Positions 1 to 6,015 of a stretch of 7,565 bases of DNA are shown here, one piece after another. Position numbers and translations under genes: made by a program. The stretch's first letter is position 1. The number at the start of each line of letters is the position of its first letter. This DNA is from Candidatus Thioglobus sp. (GTDB taxonomy: Bacteria; Pseudomonadota; Gammaproteobacteria; PS1; Thioglobaceae): contig QOAB01000034.1 of assembly GCA_003978285.1 (NCBI GenBank), positions 1-7,565 of the forward strand, given 5' to 3'. The notes beneath the pieces are model-generated. The model did not search any database and had not been told where the DNA came from. It worked only from the letters and a program-made list of their open reading frames with translations.

Positions 1-359
1 GTGATGCGACTCGTGGCGGTGTCGCCACAGTGTTGAATGAAATTGCTACAGACTCCAAAGTTTGTATCAGTGTAAAGGAAGATAGTCTGCCAATCCGAGT
101 GCCAACTCGTGGTGTATGTGAAATTTTGGGACTAGACCCCCTTTACCTTGCTAATGAGGGGACATTGGTTTGCGTGGTAAAGGCAGAGGATGCAGATAAG
201 GTTCTTGAGGCAATGAAACAAACCAAAGAAGGTGAAAGTGCTTGTATTATCGGTGAAGTGATAGATGGTCCTGAAGGTGTTGTGGTTTTGAATACGTTAT
301 TTGGCGGTAATAAGATTATTGATAAATTGATAGGGGATCAATTACCAAGAATCTGTTAA
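1..359 (+). CDS. hypE: HypE, hydrogenase expression/formation protein (3' part)
   Basis: The reading frame is open to the left edge (codons in phase from base 3), so this is the last 118 residues of a protein that in this family is about 330-350 residues long; the N-terminal half lies outside the window. HypE dehydrates the carbamoyl group received from HypF on its C-terminal cysteine to a thiocyanate, which supplies the CN ligands of the [NiFe]-hydrogenase active site, in the cytoplasm with HypC/HypD. The visible start DATRGGVATVLNEIA is the hallmark central motif of HypE, CEILGLDPLYLANEG is the conserved AIRS-C-type segment, and the protein ends exactly in PRIC, the C-terminal cysteine on which the chemistry occurs. 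Nothing is missing at this end. It implies a [NiFe]-hydrogenase elsewhere in the genome. A GTG at base 30 is an internal codon, not the start. Confidence 0.95.
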   Translation, partial: DATRGGVATVLNEIATDSKVCISVKEDSLPIRVPTRGVCEILGLDPLYLANEGTLVCVVKAEDADKVLEAMKQTKEGESACIIGEVIDGPEGVVVLNTLFGGNKIIDKLIGDQLPRIC

Positions 360-407
360 CCCAAGAAGATATTAATCAATCTTATTTTTATTGTAATAAC
401 TTTTAAC

Positions 408-413
408 CAGGAG
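408..413 (+). promoter_or_regulatory. Shine-Dalgarno site of the DUF302 gene
   Basis: CAGGAG lies 5 bases before the ATG at 419. It is one of the few good ribosome-binding sites in the window and supports this start. Confidence 0.7.
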
Positions 414-418
414 CTTAG

Positions 419-1057
419 ATGCCCACCATTATTAATTTTAGCAAATGGATGCTAATTGCTTTAGTTGCAATTGCCACCACAATTGGCACAATTACTATTT
501 ATTATGGCACCTCGCTGCAGATGAAGTATAACGGTGTTACTGGCAAAGTGATTAATGAGATTCTGTCACCAACACTACATCCAGATGCCATGAAAAAAGT
601 TTATATGCCAATGGCTAATACCTTGCTAGATACTGGCGATATGGCAATGACAACTATTATTCGTGTGCCTATTGCTGATGATGTGTCAAATGAAGATATT
701 GAAGAAGCTATGATCAGTATTGCCTTTGAGGAGGGGGTTGGTGCAGGTGGTATGCCAATATCTGAAATAGTTGAATTTCAAACAGGTAAAAAACAAAGAC
801 TACTTAAAATCTTTCGATATTGCTCACCTATTACGGCAATGGGTATAATTGAATATTCGGATGCATTTTCAACATTCTTGCCTTGTAGAATTGCTCTTAT
901 TGAGGATAAATCAGGCAAGCGCTGGTTATATACGTTGAACATGGACGTGTTAATTTATGGTGGCCGGCCGTTATCAAAAGATCTTTATAAGCAAGCATTA
1001 GAGCTTAAGCGTGTGATGATTACCCTTCAAAAGGGCGGTGCAAAAGGTGAGTTCTAA
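419..1057 (+). CDS. DUF302 domain protein with N-terminal membrane anchor
   Basis: This 212-residue protein has a hydrophobic segment at about residues 10-29 (after FSKW, up to YYG) that should be a membrane anchor or uncleaved signal, placing the rest in the periplasm. The C-terminal half carries the DUF302 signature: a cysteine in the RYCSP motif (C135), then a short helix, LPCRIALIED (LPC at 154-156), and the strand GKRWLYTLNMD at about 166-176. DUF302 has no agreed biochemical function; the fold is small, and the two conserved cysteines (C135, C156) could be redox-active or metal/sulfur-binding, which is inference. From memory, closely similar proteins with YMPMANTLL and the AKGEF-type ending occur in sulfur-oxidising gammaproteobacteria. 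It is 59 bases after hypE with its own good ribosome-binding site, so it may be co-transcribed with hypE or separate. Family assignment is fairly sure; function is unknown. Confidence 0.8.
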   Translation: MPTIINFSKWMLIALVAIATTIGTITIYYGTSLQMKYNGVTGKVINEILSPTLHPDAMKKVYMPMANTLLDTGDMAMTTIIRVPIADDVSNEDIEEAMISIAFEEGVGAGGMPISEIVEFQTGKKQRLLKIFRYCSPITAMGIIEYSDAFSTFLPCRIALIEDKSGKRWLYTLNMDVLIYGGRPLSKDLYKQALELKRVMITLQKGGAKGEF

Positions 1058-1088
1058 TTCTTCAATAATTATGCTTGTACGCATACGC

Positions 1089-1094
1089 TATACT
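1089..1094 (+). promoter_or_regulatory. Possible -10 box upstream of msrA
   Basis: TATACT in the 65-base gap before msrA resembles a sigma-70 -10 box (TATAAT). It lies 28 bases before the start codon, which would leave a short leader. No convincing -35 box is found at 16-18 bases upstream, and the region is AT-rich, so this is tentative. Confidence 0.3.
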
Positions 1095-1122
1095 TGTATT
1101 TTTTAATTAATTATTATCTTAT

Positions 1123-1614
1123 ATGCAAACAGCGTATTTTGCCGGTGGATGTTTTTGGTGTGTTGAGGCCATATTTCAACGTATAAATGGTGTAACACAT
1201 GTTACATCTGGTTATTGTAATGGCACTACCATTGATCCTACCTATCAAGACATTTGCACAGGCTCAACAGGTCATGCTGAAGTGGTGAAAATCGAATTTG
1301 ATGAGGATCAACTTGAGTTTGAGAAATTACTCAAAGTGTTCTTTGCGACACATGATGCAACCACGCTTAATCAGCAAGGTAATGACCGTGGTACACAGTA
1401 TCGATCAGCTGTATTTTATGTGAGTAATCAACAGCAACAACAAGCAAAGCAATTGATTCAAAAATTAGGTGATAATGTTGTGACCGAGGTGACGAAGTTA
1501 GATGTGTTTTATCCAGCAGAAGATTATCATCAAAATTACTTTAACAATAACCAAAATCAACCTTATTGTCAGATGTTAATCGCACCAAAATTAGCCAAAT
1601 ATTTTAATCAATGA
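1123..1614 (+). CDS. msrA: Peptide-methionine (S)-S-oxide reductase MsrA
   Basis: MsrA reduces the S-epimer of methionine sulfoxide in proteins and free methionine, using thioredoxin as final reductant. The protein is 163 residues, the size of a compact cytoplasmic MsrA without a fused MsrB domain. The catalytic motif GCFWC is at residues 9-13 (nucleophile C10), followed by TGSTGHAEVV (47-56), HDATTLNQQGNDRGTQYRS (77-95; most family members have HDPTT) and EDYHQNY (133-139). C149 near the C-terminus (QPYCQ) is the likely resolving cysteine, with C13 another candidate. There is a short glutamine run at 103-107. No ribosome-binding site is visible before the ATG, but the GCFWC motif so close to the N-terminus fixes the start. 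Its stop overlaps the start of the next gene (ATGA), which indicates an operon with translational coupling. Confidence 0.97.
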   Translation: MQTAYFAGGCFWCVEAIFQRINGVTHVTSGYCNGTTIDPTYQDICTGSTGHAEVVKIEFDEDQLEFEKLLKVFFATHDATTLNQQGNDRGTQYRSAVFYVSNQQQQQAKQLIQKLGDNVVTEVTKLDVFYPAEDYHQNYFNNNQNQPYCQMLIAPKLAKYFNQ

Positions 1615-2348
1615 ATGACCAAGACTTATTAAGATACTCTCGCCAGATTTTGCTGCCACAAATTGGCTCAGAGGGACAGGAATCATTACTTGATTCAACT
1701 ATGCTGTTGATTGGCATGGGTGGTCTTGGTTCTCCAAGTGCCATGTATCTAGCTGCTACCGGAGTGGGACATTTAATCATTGCTGACTTTGATCAAGTTG
1801 AGTTGTCTAATTTGCAGCGACAAATTGTGCATCATACAGATGACATTGGTAAGGATAAGGTTGACTCTGCTAAAGAAAAAATGGTTGCTATTAATCCGAA
1901 TATCAAAATCACCACAATTAAAGATCTAAATGAAAACAACTTAAATTCTTGGATTAACAAAGCTGATGTGGTTTTAGATGGTACTGATAATTTCGATACG
2001 CGCTTTAAAGTTAATAAAGCTTGCGTAGAGGAAAAAACACCTCTAGTCTCAGCTGCAGTGATTCGTTTTGAAGGACAATTATCTGTCTTTAAAGGTTATG
2101 AAAAACACCAGCCATGTTATCAATGTTTATATTCAGTTGAGGGTAATAGTGACGAGAACTGTGTAGAAAATGGCATATTGGCCCCTGTCGCCGGGGTAAT
2201 GGGTTCATTGCAAGCCCTACAGGCTATCAAAGTAGTATTAAATCTCGGTGAACAACTTGTTGGCAAGTTAATGATGATTGATGCGCTAGATCTAACTTTT
2301 AGAAGTGTCAAAATCAATAAAGACTCTGCTTGCAAAATTTGCCAATAA
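1611..2348 (+). CDS. moeB: MoeB/ThiF/HesA family E1-like adenylyltransferase
   Basis: These enzymes use ATP to adenylate the C-terminal glycine of a ubiquitin-like sulfur carrier: MoaD for molybdopterin (MoeB) or ThiS for thiamine (ThiF). The 245-residue length is close to E. coli MoeB (249). Visible features are the nucleotide-binding GMGGLG (35-40), acidic D59/D61, NLQRQ (67-71), DGTDNFDTR (123-131), the zinc cysteines C169/C172 (CYQC) and C241/C244 (CKIC), and C184 in the ENCVENGILAPVAG segment, at the position of the mobile-loop cysteine of MoeB/ThiF. No C-terminal rhodanese domain is present. MoeB and ThiF cannot be separated with certainty from sequence, and neither moaD/moaE nor thiS/thiG is adjacent, so the carrier protein is unknown. 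The start overlaps the msrA stop by 4 bases and has no independent ribosome-binding site. Confidence 0.88.
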   Translation: MNDQDLLRYSRQILLPQIGSEGQESLLDSTMLLIGMGGLGSPSAMYLAATGVGHLIIADFDQVELSNLQRQIVHHTDDIGKDKVDSAKEKMVAINPNIKITTIKDLNENNLNSWINKADVVLDGTDNFDTRFKVNKACVEEKTPLVSAAVIRFEGQLSVFKGYEKHQPCYQCLYSVEGNSDENCVENGILAPVAGVMGSLQALQAIKVVLNLGEQLVGKLMMIDALDLTFRSVKINKDSACKICQ

Positions 2349-2360
2349 AACCTAATCTTT

Positions 2361-3176
2361 ATGTGTCCTGAATTAACAGATCAGCAAAGCCATGTTTTGT
2401 TTATTTCTCATGGTGCGGGGCCGCTGCCCTTGCTAGAGGATACAGGCCATGAAGAAATGATAGATTTCTTAAAAAACATAGCCCCAACTCTTGAATCTCC
2501 TTCAGCAATAGTATTGATTAGCGCTCACTGGGAAGAAGACGAAGTAGCCATAACCAGTGGTAAAAATCCTCCATTAATCTATGATTATTATGGTTTTCCG
2601 GATGAAGCCTATGACATCAAATATCCAGCACCAGGAGATCCTGTGCTTGCCAATAAAATTTTTAATTTATTACAAAAAAATGGCATTAAGGCAAGATTGG
2701 ATGAGCAACGTGGTTTTGATCATGGTATGTTTGTACCGCTAAAGATTATGTTTCCTGATGCGCAAATTCCCTGCGTGCAATTATCACTGGTTAATAGTTT
2801 AGATCCAAAGTTACATATTGAAATTGGTAAAAGCCTTTCAGCGTTGAGAAAAGAAAAAGTACTTATTATTGGATCAGGATTCACCTTTCACAATATGAGT
2901 GAATTTTTTTCTAAGAATGTAGATGATTCTGATGCCAAAAATGCAGCATTTGGACAGTGGATAATTGACACTATCACAGATAGTAATGACCTTTCATTGA
3001 CTGAACGAAAAACAAGATTAATCGAATGGAGTAAAGCACCTTTTGCAAGATATTGCCATCCAAGAGAAGAGCACTTATTGCCTCTCCATGTTTGTTTTGG
3101 TGCGGCAAATTCTGTTGCAAATCTGGTATTTGATGGAAAAATAGTTGGTAAAAAAACAAGTGCCTTTAAATGGTAA
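2361..3176 (+). CDS. DODA-type extradiol aromatic ring-opening dioxygenase (LigB fold, YgiD-like)
   Basis: The 271-residue protein belongs to the class III extradiol dioxygenase / 4,5-DOPA dioxygenase family (E. coli YgiD, plant DODA). These are cytoplasmic metalloenzymes that open catechol-like rings. Family landmarks are FISHGAGPL (H17), ISAHWE (H56), YDYYGFPDEAYDIKYPAPG (about 74-92), GFDHGMFVPL (H121), GSGFTFHN (H177) and CHPREEHLLPLHV (H233, H238). H17, H56 and H233 are the expected metal ligands and all are present. The substrate cannot be read from the sequence; the proteins in bacteria are often of unknown physiological substrate. The gene begins 12 bases after the moeB-like gene, in the same direction, so it is probably the third gene of the msrA operon. 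No clear ribosome-binding site precedes the ATG, but the N-terminus fits the family. Confidence 0.9.
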   Translation: MCPELTDQQSHVLFISHGAGPLPLLEDTGHEEMIDFLKNIAPTLESPSAIVLISAHWEEDEVAITSGKNPPLIYDYYGFPDEAYDIKYPAPGDPVLANKIFNLLQKNGIKARLDEQRGFDHGMFVPLKIMFPDAQIPCVQLSLVNSLDPKLHIEIGKSLSALRKEKVLIIGSGFTFHNMSEFFSKNVDDSDAKNAAFGQWIIDTITDSNDLSLTERKTRLIEWSKAPFARYCHPREEHLLPLHVCFGAANSVANLVFDGKIVGKKTSAFKW

Positions 3177-3246
3177 TTTAAATTGAACTACTTATTAGCA
3201 TACTTAAAAATTTACCAATGAAATTATTAAAATTTTAGTAAAAACC

Positions 3247-3268
3247 GTTAAAAAACCCTGTTTTTAAC
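3247..3268. terminator. Inverted repeat between convergent genes, possible weak bidirectional terminator
   Basis: A perfect 8-base stem (GTTAAAAA at 3247-3254 with TTTTTAAC at 3261-3268) encloses a 6-base loop. It lies in the 192-base gap (3177-3368) between the plus-strand dioxygenase gene and the minus-strand DJ-1 gene, where a bidirectional terminator is expected. The stem is nearly all A-T, so its stability is low. On the minus strand a GGTTTTT run follows directly, which is better than the plus side. The rest of the gap is AT-rich with no gene seen. Confidence 0.35.
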
Positions 3269-3368
3269 CAATAAAAAGCATAAATAGGCCATTTTTTACA
3301 TAAAAATCGATAATATTTGGTATTTTTAGGGTGTATTTAGATAATTATCAATATTTTCTAATAAAAAT

Positions 3369-3917
3369 CTAACATTCTGCCAGTATTTCTTGCTTTATTT
3401 GTTGATATTTGTCATTTCCTTGCAAAGTTTTGATAATTTCAAGTGCAAAGCAAATAGCAGTACCAACCCCTTGTGAGGTCATAACTTTGCCATCGATAAC
3501 TATATTCTGATCGCTACTATAACCCTTAAGTCTAATTTTATTTTCAATAGAAGGGTAGCAAGTATAGTTATCATTGAGTACGCCAGCGGCATCAAGTGCG
3601 TATGGTGCTGCACAAATAGCACCAATCAGTTTGTCATCTTGTTGCATTTGTTTAAGCAGTGATTGTACGGTTTTATTTTTAGCCAAAGCCTCAGTTCCGT
3701 CCCAGCCGCCAGGCAGTACAATCATATCCAAATCATTCGCATTGATTTCAGTGATTAAGCAATCAGTTACGATAGGAATATTATGTGCACCCATGGCAGT
3801 CATTCCATCTACACCAGCGACGATAACATCAAGACCGCCACGTCTGCATATATCAATAATACTAATAGCTTCAATTTCTTCAAATCCGTTGGCTAATGGC
3901 ACTAATATTTGAGTCAT
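3369..3917 (-). CDS. DJ-1/PfpI family protein (YajL-like)
   Basis: This 182-residue protein has the single-domain DJ-1/YajL architecture. The family protects against reactive carbonyls and oxidants; glyoxalase III, protein deglycase and chaperone activities have been reported for members, with the deglycase claim debated. Visible features are GFEEIEA (11-17, with E16 matching the glutamate that hydrogen-bonds the active cysteine, E18 of human DJ-1), VLPGG (67-71), the nucleophile elbow GAICAAP (C102, equivalent to DJ-1 C106), CYPSIENKI (120-128) and TSQGVGTA (147-154). The position of DJ-1 H126 is tyrosine (Y121), as in YajL-type members that carry an aromatic residue there. The gene is divergent from glyA, with about 75 bases between the two starts, and convergent with the dioxygenase gene. 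No clear ribosome-binding site precedes its ATG. Confidence 0.93.
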   Translation of the reverse strand: MTQILVPLANGFEEIEAISIIDICRRGGLDVIVAGVDGMTAMGAHNIPIVTDCLITEINANDLDMIVLPGGWDGTEALAKNKTVQSLLKQMQQDDKLIGAICAAPYALDAAGVLNDNYTCYPSIENKIRLKGYSSDQNIVIDGKVMTSQGVGTAICFALEIIKTLQGNDKYQQIKQEILAEC

Positions 3918-3980
3918 AATTACGTTTCAATTAAACAAAATGAGATAAAATTAATTCTAATTCAAATACATAAAATTTAC
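3918..3980. promoter_or_regulatory. Divergent promoter region for the DJ-1-like gene and glyA
   Basis: The short gap between two divergent genes must carry promoters for both. It is very AT-rich and several -10-like hexamers occur (for example TAAAAT at 3946-3951 and 3971-3976), but none is paired with a good -35 box at the right spacing, so exact promoters cannot be named. No operator-like palindrome was recognised. Confidence 0.4.
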
Positions 3981-3985
3981 AAGGA
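3981..3985 (+). promoter_or_regulatory. Shine-Dalgarno site that fixes the glyA start
   Basis: AAGGA lies 7 bases before the ATG at 3993. The open frame runs back to a TTG at 3909 inside the divergent gene, but this site and the match of the following residues to GlyA N-termini show that 3993 is the real start. Confidence 0.75.
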
Positions 3986-3992
3986 AAAAATT

Positions 3993-5183
3993 ATGTTCGA
4001 AAAATCTCAAACTTTAGCCGTTGTAGATATTGATATTGCCAATGCAATTACTGCAGAAGAAGCGCGTCAAGAAGCACATATTGAATTAATTGCTAGTGAG
4101 AACTACACGTCACCTGCAGTGATGGAAGCGCAAGGATCCCAATTAACCAATAAGTATGCAGAGGGTTACCCTAAGAAACGTTACTATGGTGGTTGTGAGC
4201 ATGTGGATGTGGTTGAGCAATTAGCCATTGATCGCGCTAAAGAATTGTTTGGTGCAGATTATGCCAATGTACAGCCACATTCTGGTTCGCAAGCAAATGC
4301 TGCGGTTTACCAAGCGTTATTGGTTCCGGGTGATACGATTTTGGGTATGAGTCTGGCACATGGTGGTCACCTTACCCACGGCGCAGCACCTTCGTTTTCA
4401 GGTAAGAACTTTAACGCAATCCAATATGGTTTAGACCTTGAAACTGGTGAGATTGATTATGAGCAAGTTGAAGCATTAGCCAAAGAGCATAATCCAAAAA
4501 TGATTATTGCAGGATTCTCCGCTTATTCTCGCGTAGTTGATTGGCAGCGTTTTAGAGATATTGCCGATTCAATTGGTGCGTATTTAATGGTGGACATGGC
4601 TCACGTAGCTGGCCTCATTGCAACGGGTGAATACCCATCTCCAGTTAGTATTGCTGATATCACAACGACAACTACACACAAGACACTTCGTGGCCCTCGT
4701 GGTGGTTTGATTCTAGCTAAGGCCAATGAGGAAATTGAAAAGAAACTTAATTCAGCGATTTTTCCCGGTATTCAAGGCGGTCCTTTAATGCATGTCATTG
4801 CCGCTAAAGCAGTTTGTTTTAAAGAGGCAATGACTGATGAGTATAAGACTTATCAAAAGCAAGTTAAGGTTAATGCGCAAGCTATGGCTAATACGTTTAT
4901 TAAACGTGGATTTGATGTGGTGTCTGGTGGTACGGATGATCACTTATTCTTAGTGAGCTTTATTGATCAAGGTCTAACGGGTAAAGCAGTTGATGCAGCA
5001 TTAGGTTCGGCGCACATTACTGTTAACATGAATGCGGTACCGAATGATCCACAATCACCATTTGTGACTAGTGGTATTCGTGTCGGTACGCCAGCAGCAA
5101 CGACGCGCGGCTTCAGTGAAAGCGAATGTACTGATCTTGCCTCATGGATGTGTGATATTTGTGATGACTTAGATAATCAATAG
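3993..5183 (+). CDS. glyA: Serine hydroxymethyltransferase GlyA, C-terminus cut off by a frameshift
   Basis: GlyA converts serine and tetrahydrofolate to glycine and 5,10-methylenetetrahydrofolate with pyridoxal phosphate in the cytoplasm, and is the main source of one-carbon units. From the ATG at 3993 the frame gives 396 residues that follow E. coli GlyA closely: [10 protein letters not shown] (31-40), NKYAEGYP (53-60), QPHSGSQAN (94-102), [10 protein letters not shown] (121-130), VDMAHVAGL (200-208) and [15 protein letters not shown] (224-238), where K230 is the PLP lysine (K229 in E. coli). The frame ends after [13 protein letters not shown] at TAG 5181-5183, about 21 residues short of the family. 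The missing tail is encoded just downstream in the -1 frame (see the next entry). All active-site residues precede the break, so the shortened protein might still fold, but its final helix is lost. It leads the run glyA-nrdR-cytochrome-radA. Confidence 0.95.
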   Translation: MFEKSQTLAVVDIDIANAITAEEARQEAHIELIASENYTSPAVMEAQGSQLTNKYAEGYPKKRYYGGCEHVDVVEQLAIDRAKELFGADYANVQPHSGSQANAAVYQALLVPGDTILGMSLAHGGHLTHGAAPSFSGKNFNAIQYGLDLETGEIDYEQVEALAKEHNPKMIIAGFSAYSRVVDWQRFRDIADSIGAYLMVDMAHVAGLIATGEYPSPVSIADITTTTTHKTLRGPRGGLILAKANEEIEKKLNSAIFPGIQGGPLMHVIAAKAVCFKEAMTDEYKTYQKQVKVNAQAMANTFIKRGFDVVSGGTDDHLFLVSFIDQGLTGKAVDAALGSAHITVNMNAVPNDPQSPFVTSGIRVGTPAATTRGFSESECTDLASWMCDICDDLDNQ

Positions 5184-5245
5184 TGATTGACGAGGTTAAG
5201 GCAAAAGTAACTAAGCTTTGTGCTGACCATCCAGTTTATAAATAG
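5183..5245 (+). pseudogene. glyA: Out-of-frame C-terminal tail of glyA
   Basis: From GTG 5183 to TAG 5243-5245 the frame reads [20 protein letters not shown], which matches the E. coli GlyA ending [20 protein letters not shown] position by position. It is in the -1 frame relative to the main glyA frame. A stop in this frame (TAA 5174-5176) and the TAG at 5181-5183 confine the lesion to a few bases between them. Adding one base there would give 396 + 1 + 20 = 417 residues, the E. coli length. The cause may be a real deletion, a sequencing or assembly error, or less likely recoding. Confidence 0.85.
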
Positions 5246-5253
5246 CATTATTC

Positions 5254-5260
5254 AAGGGGG
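5254..5260 (+). promoter_or_regulatory. Shine-Dalgarno site of nrdR
   Basis: A purine-rich AAGGGGG run ends 3 bases before the ATG at 5264; its AAGG core is 6 bases away. It supports the nrdR start and independent translation initiation despite the early glyA stop. Confidence 0.65.
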
Positions 5261-5263
5261 AGA

Positions 5264-5716
5264 ATGCGCTGTCCATTTTGTCAGTCTGACGATACCAAGG
5301 TATTAGACACTCGCTTAATTGACGATGGTTCACAAGTGCGCCGTCGTCGGGAATGCACCTCTTGTAATGAGCGTTATTCAACACGTGAAACCGTTGACTT
5401 AAACCTCCCACGTTTAATTAAAAGTGATGAATCTCGTGAATCCTTTAGTGAAGATAAACTTCGCTCAGGGTTATTAAAAGCTTTAGAAAAACGCCCAGTA
5501 AAAACTTCACAAATTGAAACTGCTATTGCACGTATCTCGCGTAAGCTAATGACCCGGTCTGAGCGAGAAGTACCTTCTTCCAAAATTGGAGAATGGGTCA
5601 TGGAAGAACTCAAAGCGCTTGATGAAGTAGCTTACATTCGTTTTGCTTCAGTGTATCGCCAATTCCAAGATATTGAAGCTTTTAAAGATGAGATTGATAA
5701 GCTTATGAATAAATAA
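5264..5716 (+). CDS. nrdR: Transcriptional repressor NrdR
   Basis: NrdR senses ATP/dATP and represses ribonucleotide reductase genes by binding NrdR boxes. At 150 residues it has the standard family length. The N-terminal zinc ribbon has C3/C6 (CPFC) and C31/C34 (CTSC), with the basic stretch RRRREC at 26-31 in the DNA-binding part. The ATP-cone domain covers about residues 49-139, beginning at PRLIKSDE. The ATG places CPFC at residue 3, as in other NrdR proteins. The glyA-nrdR order is common in proteobacteria, where ribD often follows; here a small cytochrome gene follows instead, 2 bases after the stop. No NrdR-box pair was recognised in the window, so its targets lie elsewhere. Confidence 0.97.
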   Translation: MRCPFCQSDDTKVLDTRLIDDGSQVRRRRECTSCNERYSTRETVDLNLPRLIKSDESRESFSEDKLRSGLLKALEKRPVKTSQIETAIARISRKLMTRSEREVPSSKIGEWVMEELKALDEVAYIRFASVYRQFQDIEAFKDEIDKLMNK

Positions 5717-5718
5717 TT

Positions 5719-6006
5719 GTGAAGCGTTCTGTTCAGATAGTAAGCTTATGTTTCTTGATGGTTGCCACTTTTAGTTCCACTAATGCTGCTAATATTATTG
5801 ATGGTGAGATTCTTTATAAAGAAAGCTGCATTGAATGTCATGAATCGAACCCTTCTAAGGAAATGTTAATTTTTTCTATGAAAAAACTTAAGAATAAAAT
5901 TTATGGCTGTGTGGGTCAATTAAATTTACCTTGGAATGACCAAGATGCTGATGACACGGCAGAATATTTAGATGTTAAGTTTTTTCATTTTGATGAGTGG
6001 CAGTAG
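5719..6006 (+). CDS. Small secreted monoheme cytochrome c-like protein
   Basis: The 95-residue protein starts with GTG 2 bases after the nrdR stop. It has a Sec signal peptide (KR, then a hydrophobic core at about 5-18, likely cleavage near TNA-A at 23-24), giving a mature periplasmic protein of about 72 residues. One c-type heme site, CIECH, is at residues 37-41. The C-terminal part, KNKIYGCVGQLNLPW then DTAEYLDVKFFHF, resembles a family of tiny gammaproteobacterial cytochromes that I recall with a conserved cysteine, an LxLxW motif and an acidic YLN-type end. The distal heme ligand is not obvious; candidates are M49, M54 or C64. Its redox partner is unknown. No ribosome-binding site is visible, so translation is probably coupled to nrdR. 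An internal in-frame ATG (residue 14) would destroy the signal peptide, so GTG is preferred. Confidence 0.8.
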   Translation: MKRSVQIVSLCFLMVATFSSTNAANIIDGEILYKESCIECHESNPSKEMLIFSMKKLKNKIYGCVGQLNLPWNDQDADDTAEYLDVKFFHFDEWQ

Positions 6007-6015
6007 AATTTATTT

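Noticed and set aside
366..389. Possible terminator after hypE (AAGAT, 8-base loop, ATCTT, then a T-rich run)
   Set aside because: A 5-base stem with an 8-base loop made mostly of A and T is expected by chance in this composition and is too weak to call.
2120..2335. Minus-strand open frame of 71 codons opposite the moeB-like gene
   Set aside because: It is a shadow of a conserved coding region, and no independent start signals are seen.
3574..3912. Plus-strand open frame of 112 codons opposite the DJ-1-like gene
   Set aside because: It is a shadow of a well-supported minus-strand gene, with low-complexity Ser/Ala/Pro-rich content and no recognisable domain.
3909..3992. N-terminal extension of glyA by 28 codons from a TTG
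   Set aside because: It begins inside the divergent DJ-1-like gene, has no similarity to GlyA N-termini, and a good ribosome-binding site lies just before the ATG at 3993.
5160..5183. Programmed -1 ribosomal frameshift in glyA
   Set aside because: No canonical slippery heptamer is present before the stop, and programmed shifting is not a known feature of glyA. A mutation or sequence error is simpler.
5374..5613. Minus-strand open frame opposite nrdR
   Set aside because: It lies fully inside a strongly conserved gene on the other strand, and its translation has no recognisable family.
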